Source: Rhipicephalus microplus (lineage: Eukaryota; Arthropoda; Arachnida; Ixodida; Ixodidae). Taken from it: 64,000 bases of DNA. The position numbers and the translations under genes were made by a program. Of this stretch, positions 21,299 to 30,578 are shown piece after piece. Numbering within the stretch: the first letter of the stretch is position 1; every line of letters begins with the position of its first letter. The stretch covers positions 25,100,001 to 25,164,000 of the forward strand of contig NC_134704.1 of the NCBI RefSeq assembly GCF_043290135.1, in the 5' to 3' direction. The notes beneath the pieces are model-generated. The model was not told where the DNA came from. It saw nothing but the letters and a program-made list of their open reading frames with translations, and did no database searches.

Positions 21299-21302
21299 GT
21301 GG
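21288..21302 (+). promoter_or_regulatory. Primer-binding site complementary to tRNA-Leu 3' end
   Basis: TGGTGGCAGCGGTGG is complementary to the CCA-terminated 3' end of a tRNA whose acceptor reads CCGCTGCCA, as in metazoan tRNA-Leu (AAG/TAG type, from memory). Confidence 0.7.
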
Positions 21303-23820
21303 TGTAGCTTCGGGTTGAGGAAACGAGCGCTTACAAGATGGGGATTCGAAGCTACAAGTGACAACAACAGTCGGCCCAAGAGAAGCAGTTGGCTCGAGAC
21401 ATGGATCACGTATGGGTGAGTGCTTGACTTTTCCTTTGAGTGAACCAGGTTCTAAAAGAGGATTAAATTTTAGAACTGGTAGTTAACTTTGCCGAAAGAC
21501 TCAGTTTCGCCGTTTCGGAAAGTTATTTTGGAAGTAGCGAGCACTCAGTACAATCATGGACTTACGGGAGCTGCAGAAGTCAGACTTGTTGCTGTTGTGT
21601 GAGGAATTGGGGATCGATACAAAGGGTTTGGCACGAAAACCCATAATCATTCAAGCGATTAATGATTTGGGGGCTGATGATGAGGAACTAAGTGAAGAAT
21701 GGGACCTCATCATCGAAAGAAAACTAAGAGCAGCTCAGATGGAAGGAAAGAGTGAACACGAAAGAGAAGGCCTCAAGAGAAAGTTTTTCAAACAAGACTA
21801 TGAGTTGCGTATGAGAATGGGACCCCAGCGAGGAGTACTTCTCGAAAATGAGGCAGAGTTCGAGATGTCTGGGTACATGCAGCCATATGAGGTATCATGG
21901 GATATGGGCCTGTATCCCAGACTCTTTGAACGAAAGTGTAGTCAACTTAAGTGTGAGCGAGACACCTGTCTCAGAAGCTACGCACGGTTCTGCCCTGCGA
22001 GGCAGCGGACGTTGTTGCGCGACTGAGTGAGCAGCACGCGAACAACTATGAAGTTATCAAATCAGAGCTGATCGGGAAATTCGGAACTTCTGTTAGCAAA
22101 AAGAAAGAAAGACTCGCACCGGAGTCTGAAAGCGAGGCGCGTCGCAAAGCGCCGGAAGTTGAGGCGCCTCATAAAGCGCGAACGGAACAGATTGCGCCAG
22201 AAAAGGGCCCGCGAATTCTCGAAGGCGTCAATCTAGAGCATGTCGAGAACGAGCCCTTGGCCAGTCTCGAGGTGGGGACGATGTCGAAAGACGCTCCTTG
22301 CGTGGATGAAGAGGGTGCCAGCAGCCCTAATGGGCCCAGTAAGAGGCTGGAAACCTTCTTCGTGCCTCAGGGGGACCTTTCGACATTGTCAAATTTAGGC
22401 ATGGTTAGCGCAGTGGCTGATGAGAGCAAGAGCGCCACGCTTCAGCAGAGCAGCGATGCCATCGGAGAGGGCCCAGTTAATGGTTTCATCAGCATTAACA
22501 AAGATAATTTGGCCCGGCAGTCCGTCGTGACACCGAGTATAAAATGTTTGAGCGGGGGGGAAAATGTAGCACTAGCTCCAACAAGCTTCCCAACCACTCA
22601 GTTCCCGACGCGACATGATGATGGCATCGAGAGAAAGGGGGCAAGCAAACATCGCCGAAAACGAAAGAAGCGGAAGTGCACCGCACTGTGTAAGCCTAGG
22701 GCAGATCCCACTCCACCTCGAGAGAGACGAAAGGCTAGGCCGTCAATCCGTTCCAGGAAACGTCAATGGTGGCGTTCAGAGAGGTACAAGTGGCGAGCCA
22801 GGTGTAGAGAGGGGAAACGAGGTGCATTACCCCAACGAAAAACGCGGTTGCATTCGACGACTTCGGGAAAGCGGCCTTGCCCGATGGGTCAAAGTCGAAA
22901 GCGCAGAGTGGCTAAATACCGCCTAGCGGAGAACACAAAAGAAAAATGGCACAGGTTTCACCCCTGCTCCTCGCGTCCCTTTCCAATTCTTGAGGGGAAC
23001 AGGCCGAAGTGGAAAATGAGGTGTGACAGCAGGACACCGCCTAGCGTTTATGCGTTTTGTAGCCTCTAGCGTGTTCGAAAACCACCGGGACCGCGACCCC
23101 ATCGTGTGCGATTCAGGCAAATCTAGTATAGAAAAGGGGGCATGGTCAGTTTGAGTAATTGTTGCACGCGTGTGCTAAGTATCGTTATTCAGTGCAACAT
23201 TGAAGATTCATGTTGGAGTCGTTTTAATTGTGTATAGGTTACAAGATTTGATGTAAAGTTTGCAGAAAGAAAACCGCCGAACTAGAAGTGCTTTAATCAC
23301 TAATGCGAAAATATCGAGAAGGTAAAAAGAGAAAATTGTCATTTTTCTAGTTTTTTTTTTCAATGGTTTAGTGCGACATCGTATGCCTTCACTGCCATGG
23401 GGATGTGGCGTGAATGAGCATTCGAGGAAGATGTTTGCATAAACCGAATGATTTCATAAATTGATGAAGTTTGGCGCGACACAGTGGAGTTGTCGTTGCG
23501 CGCATTAAGAATTGAAAGTCATTTGGGCACAATTTCAGCATAAAACCTGTGCATTATTGTGAGGTGATTTTAATGAGTATCGCACCTAGGATTATTTTTG
23601 AGTTGTACACAGAGTTACAAGGTAACGTAAGGATAAGTAATTAGATCAACTTTGACGGCTAAAGCGTTTGGTTAGTAGTGCCGTGCATTTTGCAATGCTT
23701 AGAAATGAGAGTAATTGAACGCTCAGGAGAGCCCAGTGAGATTTCCTCAGAGGCATTAGCAAAGGATTTGCTTCAACCAAACGAACATTCTATAAAGAAG
23801 TGTTTGTCTCTGTTTTGTTG
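21299..23820. repeat. Right arm of 2.5-kb palindrome
   Basis: The reverse complement of 18706-21228. It carries the plus-strand leader and a frameshifted gag. Confidence 0.95.
21556..23069 (+). pseudogene. Gag-like protein, frameshifted inverted copy
   Basis: A plus-strand counterpart of the gag at 19457-20971. It starts MDLRELQKSD and follows the same protein to ERDT. Loss of one G after about 21968 then shifts the frame, and translation stops at 22024-22026 (156 codons). The original frame resumes downstream, and 22257-23069 is open to the common C-terminus. Compared with the intact copy there is a dense cluster of changes around residues 75-115 (LKLKFFKQDNELSKRLG becomes LKRKFFKQDYELRMRMG) and very few elsewhere. 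It is inactive because of the frameshift. Confidence 0.75.
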
Positions 23821-23893
23821 AAGCAAATCTTTTGCTAATGCCTCTGAGTAAATCTCACTGGGCTCTCCTGAGCGTTCAATTACTCTCATTTCT
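23698..23893. repeat. Short foldback at outer end of right arm
   Basis: Positions 23822-23893 are an inverted copy of about 23698-23776, with a 45-nt loop. Shared blocks include AGAAATGAGAGTAATTGAAC and its complement. A copy in the same orientation as 23822-23893 lies at 18762-18836 in the left arm. It joins the palindrome to the tRNA-derived segment. Confidence 0.88.
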
Positions 23894-23936
23894 AGTCTCT
23901 TCGGGGGCGTGGGTTCGGATCCCACCGCTGCCACCA
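23894..23936 (+). other. Copied 3' half of the tRNA-Leu primer
   Basis: Read on the plus strand, these 43 nt end in CCGCTGCCACCA. They contain GTGGGTTCGGATCCCACC (a T arm and acceptor 3' strand) preceded by GTCTCTTCGGGGGC, which fits the long variable arm of a class II tRNA. Together they match the 3' half of a metazoan tRNA-Leu including the post-transcriptional CCA. Two nt (GT) separate it from the LTR end at 23939. A normal PBS is about 18 nt; here the copy runs about 25 nt further into the tRNA. The CCA shows that a mature tRNA was copied and that this is not a tRNA gene. Confidence 0.85.
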
Positions 23937-23938
23937 GT

Positions 23939-24753
23939 TGTCGTGATCCCACCGCTGCCACCAGTTGTTGTGATCCCGGGGTGCTGTGGTAGCGTGGTGT
24001 AGCTTCGGGTTGAGGAAACGAGCGCTTACAAGATGGGGATATGAAAAACAAACAAGGTTTATGGCACTATTTACAAATATTTACAGCATGAGGTTAAGAG
24101 TTCACAAACCACGAGCGTGGTGGTTGAACCTTTACTTGGTTCAGAGCCTTCACAAACTACGAACGTGGTGGTTGAACCTTTACTTGGTTCAGAGCGACGT
24201 CCTGCACTCTGCGGCGCCGTTATAAGCCCTGTCGGGCTCCTCCTTCTTCAGTGGAACACCAATCACACACACACACAACAGGTGAGGGGTACGAGCATGC
24301 ACGGCGCACGTGAACATCCAATTTCGAGTCAAGATCACTGCACTTAAAGGTGGCGTCAGAGAGGCTCTTGCTCGTCGTGTATGTCGCTGGTCGAGGGGTC
24401 CCAAGCTTCGGACAACAGACATCAAACGGTCCGCCAATCTGTCCGCTCAATTAGCAGGGCACTTTGTGGCGGCGGTCGCCGTTTCTTCAAAGGAATACGC
24501 TGTCTTTGTTGTCCCCTCTGGAACGGCTTACCGCTTCGTGGCGACGTGACGTCTCATCCGCCGGCTAGCAGGGACAATACCTGGCGGGCATAGGCATTCG
24601 GCGAGACGGCTACTTGTTTGAGGATTAAAAGAGCGCCGCTCCCCCGTCAGCTCTCGACGCTGGTTCCAAGAAAACCTGGGTTCCAGGCGTGGGAACGCGG
24701 CCCGGCTACGCTTCTCAGCGACAGCATGGCGCTTACCGATGGCGGTCGTAACA
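23939..24753 (-). repeat. Gypsy 5' LTR
   Basis: An 815-bp direct repeat of 16812-17627 with about five differences. On the minus strand it is followed by AC and TGGTGGCAGCGGTGGGATCC, i.e. a primer-binding site, which marks it as the 5' LTR. GAAT at 24754-24757 is the right target duplication. Confidence 0.9.
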
Positions 24754-24847
24754 GAATATACATTGTTCAATTCGAATGCCGAGTCGAATAGAATTCGTCA
24801 TTGAAAAGTTTCGAATATTCACACGCCCTTCTTACCTCCTTGCTCGC

Positions 24848-25062
24848 ATGGCTGGCCCGGTGGTGCGGCAGTTGAGGTGCTCGAATGCTGACTTGAAGGT
24901 CGCCAGTTCCATCTCTGACCGCGGTGGTCGCATTTCATTGGGGGTCAAATGATACAATCCCGTGTATACAGCGCAATATCAGTGCACGTTAAATAGCATC
25001 AGATGGTAAAATCTTCCCGAGCCCTTTACTACGACGCGCCTCGCAATCATATCGTGGTTTTA
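24848..25062 (+). mobile_element. Ruka-like tRNA SINE, diverged
   Basis: A plus-strand, heavily changed copy: GGTGGTGCGGCAGTTGAGGT at the head, AGTGCACGTTAAA, CCCGAGCCCTTTACTACGAC and AATCATATCGTGGTTTTAG at the 3' end. Confidence 0.65.
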
Positions 25063-26182
25063 GCACGAAAACCACCCGGACATTATCATTACTTCCTTGA
25101 CACTCGAACGCAGCCACCTTATGTCACCGCCGCCCTGTACAGCCACACGCACTGAGACTGTAGGTGACCTTGTTTTTTTCGCCGGGCAAGGAAGCTTAAA
25201 GAATAGAGGCTGCAAGGTCGTCCGATAAATGTAGAGATTGTGGTCACTGCTTCGATAGCTGGCGGATGGTGGGATGAGTGCATCGACCATGCTTCTTTTA
25301 CCGCGACTAATCAGCCTCCCTTCCTCCTCCCCAAACCCCAGGGCACCAATCTTATCGGGAAATCTCCAGGAAAGAACGCGCATCCACCCCGAATATGATT
25401 CGGTGGTCTCAGCGGGTAATATCCTTGTTTCGTTCATCCTTTTAGTAAGCGTGGCACCCGGCCAGAATTCGCAGGAAGCAGCAAAAAAAAAAAAAGAAAG
25501 AAAAGAAAATGGAAGTCAGTGTAGAACATACCTACACGTAAGAAGCAAAACAAACCATCATGGTGCCTTAGCTGTGCTCGTGTCCTTACGAGGCTTCACG
25601 AAAGCTTCTATCGATACACGGCGTATCAGCCAATGACATCACCGATCATGTAGATAACTTGGGGCGTGAACGTACATAAATAGAGCAATTTTGAACGTAA
25701 TCGTGCACAAGCGTTGCGCGATCACGCCGAGGTCTTTGCTTACGTCACTGGCGCCCAGTCGTTTTCAAGGGGAGCACCCGCTTGCATGTCGCATGTTTCG
25801 CGAATCGCACACAGCTTCCCCCAGTAGTTTAGCTGTTATCAACGTGAATCTGCGGTGTGCGTGTTCGGGTGGCTTCGGATCACCGGGCCAGGGTTGATTC
25901 GAGGTGTTTATTCCTGTGTTGTAGGCTGGAATGTTGTTTCCTTTTTCTGTTTTCCCACATTAAACACTGGGTGACGCCTTCCTACCATGACCGCCTTTTT
26001 GTGCAAGTGAAAGCGATGTCCGATAGCCTTGAGACACTAAATCTCGCTGTCACTTGCACTTATGCGTGTCTGATTCATTATCCCTTTGTTTTGTTGTCTG
26101 CGTTCTTGAAGACTAGGGCAATGAACATTCATACTAATATTGCTACACGGACTCTTCGCGCAAACAATACGGCAACTTCAAA
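25063..26182. other. No gene recognised
   Basis: About 1.1 kb; short open frames only, and an A-run near 25482-25494. Confidence 0.45.
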
Positions 26183-26211
26183 ACCCCGCCGCGGTGGTCT
26201 AGTGGCTAAGG
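26183..26211 (+). mobile_element. Ruka-like SINE, head only (3'-truncated)
   Basis: CCCCGCCGCGGTGGTCTAGTGGCTAAG, the first 27-28 nt of the SINE with the A box, ends abruptly. Loss of the 3' part is unusual for target-primed insertion. Confidence 0.8.
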
Positions 26212-26382
26212 AAAACAGTTAGTACGCATGCTTGCCTAAACTGGGTCCTCACGCTGTTCTAGGCGGCCTTGTGGCACTACAAGACGGATCATATTCAACA
26301 AAGCGCAGTCACAGGAGTTCAATCATTTGCAATGATCGTGCATACGAGCATTGTTTTCTTTTTAGCAGAATATGTCTGCCGT

Positions 26383-26621
26383 TGATTGATTAGTTGATGT
26401 GTGGGGTTTAATGTCCCAAAACCACCATATGAATATGAGAGACGCCGTAATAGAGGGCTCCAGAAATTTTTACCACCTGGGGCTCTTTAACGTGCACCCA
26501 AATCTGAACACACGGGCCTATAACATTTCCGCCCCCATCGGAAATGCAGCCGCCGAAGCCGGGATCCGATCCCGCGACCTGCGGGTCAGCAGCCGAGTAC
26601 CTTAGCCACTAGACCACTGCC
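26383..26621 (-). mobile_element. Ruka-like tRNA SINE, nearly full length
   Basis: A minus-strand copy missing a few bases of the GC-rich head. A 14-bp target duplication with one mismatch, AATATG(T/A)CTGCCGT, is at 26369-26382 and 26622-26635. Confidence 0.92.
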
Positions 26622-26635
26622 AATATGACTGCCGT

Positions 26636-26984
26636 ACGCAATAAGGATAAGTAGAGGGTTTACTGCAGTAAAAAGCTAAAGGAACATCTGAAGCCATATG
26701 AGGATCAGACAAATTCAAATAATAGCCGCCATTTCTGTGGACGAATAATCACAGCCACCGATTTTTATTCAGTAAGTGAAGGAGACGTTGGAGAGAAGAA
26801 AGACAAAGGTGTCAGCTGGTTTACGATAATCGGTATGCTACCCTACAGTGGAGAAAGGGTTGTGCGAGTGCTATATGAAACTATATGGTTCGGCATACAC
26901 ATACTGCGGGTAGTATCAAAATAATCCCTGCCCCAAGCCGAATATTTGTAAAAAGGCACGCATAGGGCATCCTAAAAAAAGAGA
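26636..26984. other. No gene recognised
   Basis: About 0.35 kb of AT-rich sequence without recognisable features. Confidence 0.45.
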
Positions 26985-27093
26985 GAGAGAGCGTCGGCAT
27001 ATCTCACGAACCTTGGGAATCGACGTTATGAGAAGCATGCGGACGGAAGGTGACCGTGTTGTTATTTTTTAAAATTTTTATTGAGTGATAGGT

Positions 27094-27338
27094 CGCCCCG
27101 CCGCGGTGGTCTAGTGGCTAAGTTACTCGGCTGCTGATTCTCATGTCGCGGGATCGAATCATGGCTGCGGCGGCTGCATTCACGATTGAGGCGAAAGTTA
27201 TATAGGCCCGTGTGCTCAGATGTGGGTGCACGCTAACGAACCCCAGCTGGTCGAAATTCCCGGAGCCCTCCACTACGGCGTCTCATAATCATATGGTGGT
27301 TTTGGGACGTTAAATTCAACATATCTAATCAAATATTT
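27094..27338 (+). mobile_element. Ruka-like tRNA SINE nested in repeat copy A
   Basis: A plus-strand copy with target duplication AGTGATAGGT at 27084-27093 and 27339-27348. The corresponding site in repeat copy B (near 51040) is empty, which confirms the insertion boundary. Confidence 0.95.
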
Positions 27339-27621
27339 AGTGATAGGTGATGATGTGATGCTAAATATACGTGTAAATGTTGCACGCACAGACATATGTT
27401 GAAGAATTGCTGATCAATATATAACCAGTTGTTTGCGCTTGCGCAACAATGCCAACAGGAACGTCTTTATTAACAACACCAGAAGCGATAAGCTGATATA
27501 AAGCGCTGGTACTGGCGAGGATGGTATAGCCGTGCGCACTGCCACAAAAACTGCAGCGCACGGCACCCAACTACAATTGACGTTAACCCGACGTGATGGC
27601 TTCATTATAGGAACACATATG

Positions 27622-27855
27622 ATTGATTTGTGGGGTTTAACGTCCCAGAACCACCATATGATTATGAGAGACGCCGTAGTGGAGGGCTCCGGAAATTTTG
27701 ACCACCTGCGGTTCTTTAACATGCACCCAAATCTGAGCACACGGGCCTCGACATTTCCGCCTCCATCGGAAATGCAGCCGCCGCAGCCGCGATTTGAACC
27801 CGCGACCTGCGGGTCAGCAGCCGAGTACCTTAGCCACTATAGACCACCGCGGCGG
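27622..27855 (-). mobile_element. Ruka-like tRNA SINE nested in repeat copy A
   Basis: A minus-strand copy with target duplication GAACACATATG at 27611-27621 and 27856-27866. Copy B has the undivided site near 51296-51306. Confidence 0.95.
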
Positions 27856-28205
27856 GAACACATATGTAATGTTTATAAAATTGTACAGCCAGCCGTTATT
27901 CCACAACTGACGTTTTACGAACATCAGATTCAATTTGAAAAGCACTTCTGATGGCGTGGCTCTGTGGTAAAATGCTCGCTTGCCTCGCTGAATGCTTGTG
28001 TTTGATTCCTGCTGCGACCTTGACATGAATGTTTTGCCTTCGTATAGGATCAACGCGCCAATGTCATCTTTTTCTTAATGGTCATGCGTTAAAATTGCCC
28101 ATGTGTGTTCACGTCGTTCCTGGGTAGATGCTAAAATTTAACCACCGGTGGCACGTACCAGTATACCAGTGGCACATACGCACCCGCTGGTATGTGCCAG
28201 TAAGT

Positions 28206-29613
28206 ATAAACGGCTAGATGGATAGATACGCAGATAGACGCCAAAAGTGCTTACATCACCCAAAGAGATGCTTTGCATTTAAAAACGTTCCGGACCTGTT
28301 CACACTAGCGTCTGACGATCCGCCTGAATACAAACGCTCATTTAACGTTCACACCACGCGGTATTTGGACAAGTACGCGTGGCAGAACCTGACGACATAA
28401 GTGCGGTGACTTCGGGCTCTGAATTGATAAAGAGTAGCATGAAAAAAAAAACCATTGGTGATGACAAAGAAATCTTCACGACAAGCGCATACTGGCGTTA
28501 AACAAGGCAGAAATAAGCTAGCTAGATGCGCACATCTGAAGGTTTTGGTATTGTTCGCCGTAAAAATGTGGATTTGATTCTTATATGTATTCATTTTTTC
28601 ACAATAAAAATTCAGTTGTTAGTATGCGCTTGTCCTGCAGCTTTCTTCTGCATGTCCCATGTTATTTTTTTTTTTCGCGCTATTTTTCCACCGACTCGCC
28701 CGACAGCCTATCCTTCTAACTCTGAAGTGAGACATAAAATGATGGCAGACCTGTTTTTCGCGCTGAATCGTTTGGGGTCACTCGCCCTCACAGGCAAATC
28801 GCTCCCATTAATACACGTTCCGCTATAACTCCGTCAATTATCCTACATTACAGGCAGTAATAAGCCTATGTATATATTGCCTATCTTGGACATCTAAAAA
28901 CGCGGCATTAAGCGGCAGACCTTTGTCCTAAAAGTAGACCCTGAATACTAATGTTTTCCCTTACGACTGAACGACCTTGTTGTAAGCGATAGAGACACAT
29001 AAAAGGGAACGCCCAGATTCCCTCTGAGAGGCCTTATTGGATAAACACGAATGGGATACTGGAAGATTGTCGCGCGTTTTTTCTATATGTTATGCAGTAG
29101 CGTCATGATTCGAAACACGTAGATTTATGGCTACGTAACGTTCATAAGTCCGTTTCCAGCGTGTGCTCCTCGTGTGATAATGATGTAATGTTGACATGAA
29201 TACCTATTGGCCGTGATACGACGACCTCAAAGCGAGCAACCGCTCATAGCAGTTCTTATACTAAACAAAAAATGCCCTGTTTCATTCTGTGAGTACTCTG
29301 CATACATCTGTGACCCGAACTTCGCGTATCGTTTCATTTTTTATCATACACCAATCTTGAGCAGCATGTCACTTTTTCTTCATTCTATATCGGCTGCTTA
29401 AAAAGCCCGTTTGTGGAAGACTTTCGATTGCCGGGACGTTCTTCATAGCGTACCGGGCTCATTTGATCACCGTAAAACTCGTCTGTGGAAAGGACAGCCG
29501 TGAAACAGTTGTGGAAACTGCCAATTTGGCGCATTAGCATTAGCGAAGCAGTGAATAGTGATACAACTGCACTGACTGAATACATTTAAGGACACCTGGA
29601 TGTCTCCCCTAAC
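28206..29613. other. No gene recognised
   Basis: About 1.4 kb of AT-rich sequence with only short frames and no recognised repeat. Confidence 0.45.
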
Positions 29614-29617
29614 CACT

Positions 29618-29736
29618 TGTAGCGCCTAGGCACGCGGCGCCTGTCAAAGAAGTTGACGTGTAGGGCGAGAATAAAAATATATATGTTCGAAACTCAATGC
29701 TGTCGGGACTGGTTCTTTCTCGTGTTAACCATGACA
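29618..29736 (+). repeat. Gypsy element 2, 5' LTR
   Basis: 119 bp, TGTAGCG...CATGACA. It shares CACGCGGCGCCTGTC, GGGCGAGAATAAAAA, TCGAAACTCAATGCTGTCG and TCTCGTGTTA with 31841-31981. Confidence 0.75.
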
Positions 29737-29850
29737 GTTAATGGTGACACAATAAAGAACACGCAGCCCTAACCATCCCGCATGGATCTCGCCGGCTCTT
29801 CCACCCTTTCTAACGGTTTTGACGCCCTATAATATGCCCGACCTGGTAGT

Positions 29851-30577
29851 GGCGACGTTCCAGCATGTCAATCTGCCGCCATACTGGTCCAAAGTTGTGC
29901 CGCCTTTTCTATGTTTCTGATAAGATCACTGGCGCTTGCTTCCCAGTCGGCACCGCGCGGAACCCAGATTAGCATCATACCGGCCTCGTGTGCAGACCAC
30001 CGTCGCGACGAAAAGACGTGTCCAGTCCAAGCGTTCGGCAATCCCGCCATCCGCACATACGGCCAACGGTCTCTTACACTTAGACTGCGCCGTACGTTTC
30101 GCTGGATTTTCATCCTCGCTATAACGTCTCGCAAGCTGTTCTTGGGGCTGACTTCCTAAGTTCTTTCAACCTTGCTGTGGACATGCATACGCATCGACTC
30201 ATCAATCTCTACAGGCACCTCTCCATCAGCAGTATATACTCTGCACTTCTCCGTCAACGGGACTTCGAGCTCTCACACCCGCCTTGCCGTATGCGAAAGT
30301 ACTCGCCGAGTTTCCCAACATCACGAAGCCGCACACAAGAGAGTCACCGGGGCAGCATTCCATCACTCACCACATTGTCGCCACTGGAATTCCCGCGTTT
30401 ACACGACCCCGTCGACTGCCTGGAGAACGCCTCGCCATCGCCCGCCGTGAGTTTGAGCACATGCTTGAACTTGTGCGGCCTTTCTCGAGCAACTGCGAAA
30501 TGGCTTCCTCAATCAGGAAAATTCTGCCGCTGATGCATTCTCCCGCATCGATGCCTTGTCGATTCAGCCAGCAATAG
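29851..30577 (+). pseudogene. Gypsy gag/protease/RT-start remnant
   Basis: Fragments in changing frames. A gag-like piece (HVNLPPYW) near 29868-29890 jumps into a protease region: ISIIPASCADHRRDEKTC and IRTYGQRSLTL (29960-30090), then QAVLGADFLSSFNLAVDMHT (30137-30197). The expected DTG catalytic triad appears as GTA near 29950, so the protease is dead. RT begins with EFPNITKP, HHIVATGIP and RPRRLPGERLAIARREF (30305-30455) and ends where SSNWASP would follow. The RT palm is missing. Confidence 0.75.
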
Positions 30578-30578
30578 A

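Larger units (their letters stand above)
16812..24753 (-). mobile_element. Ty3/gypsy-type provirus with internal palindrome
   Basis: A 7.94-kb minus-strand element. It is bounded by two LTRs (TGT...ACA) of about 816 bp that differ at only a few positions, and by a 4-bp target duplication GAAT (16808-16811 and 24754-24757). The gypsy assignment rests on an RNase H remnant (TDHCPL...NADALSR) and a retroviral-type gag. RT core and integrase are absent, so it is not autonomous. In minus-strand order: 5' LTR 24753-23939; AC spacer; 43 nt of tRNA-Leu complement (23936-23894); a 72-nt inverted piece; one palindrome arm with antisense gag (23820-21299); a 70-nt spacer with U5 and PBS; the second arm with sense gag (21228-18706); the RNase H remnant; polypurine tract; 3' LTR. 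Confidence 0.88.
26985..28205 (+). repeat. Interspersed repeat unit, copy A (with two nested SINEs)
   Basis: Aligns end to end with 50945-51640. Shared blocks include GGGAATCGACGTTATG, TTGACGTTAACCCGACGTGA, CATATGTAATGTTT, GTGGTAAAATGCT and CCCATGTGTGTTC. It contains a tRNA-like stretch near 27952-28020 (GGCTCTGTGGTA as A box, GTTTGATTCC as B box), so the unit may include a second tRNA-derived SINE. It ends in a hairpin of TGGCACATAC-type complementary blocks at about 28162-28200. Two Ruka SINEs interrupt it. Confidence 0.8.

Noticed and set aside
22615..22926. 103-codon frame overlapping gag (also 19600-19911)
   Set aside because: It is an alternative frame of the basic gag C-terminus, duplicated only because of the palindrome.
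18706..23820. Palindrome as a long-read chimera or assembly artefact
   Set aside because: A missing-adapter chimera would give arms differing only by random errors and a spacer without meaning. Here the arms have a clustered substitution patch, the spacer holds a coherent U5-PBS, and LTRs with a target duplication enclose the whole. It still deserves a read-level check.
23894..23936. A tRNA-Leu gene fragment
   Set aside because: It includes CCA, which eukaryotic tRNA genes do not encode, and it abuts the LTR exactly as a primer would.
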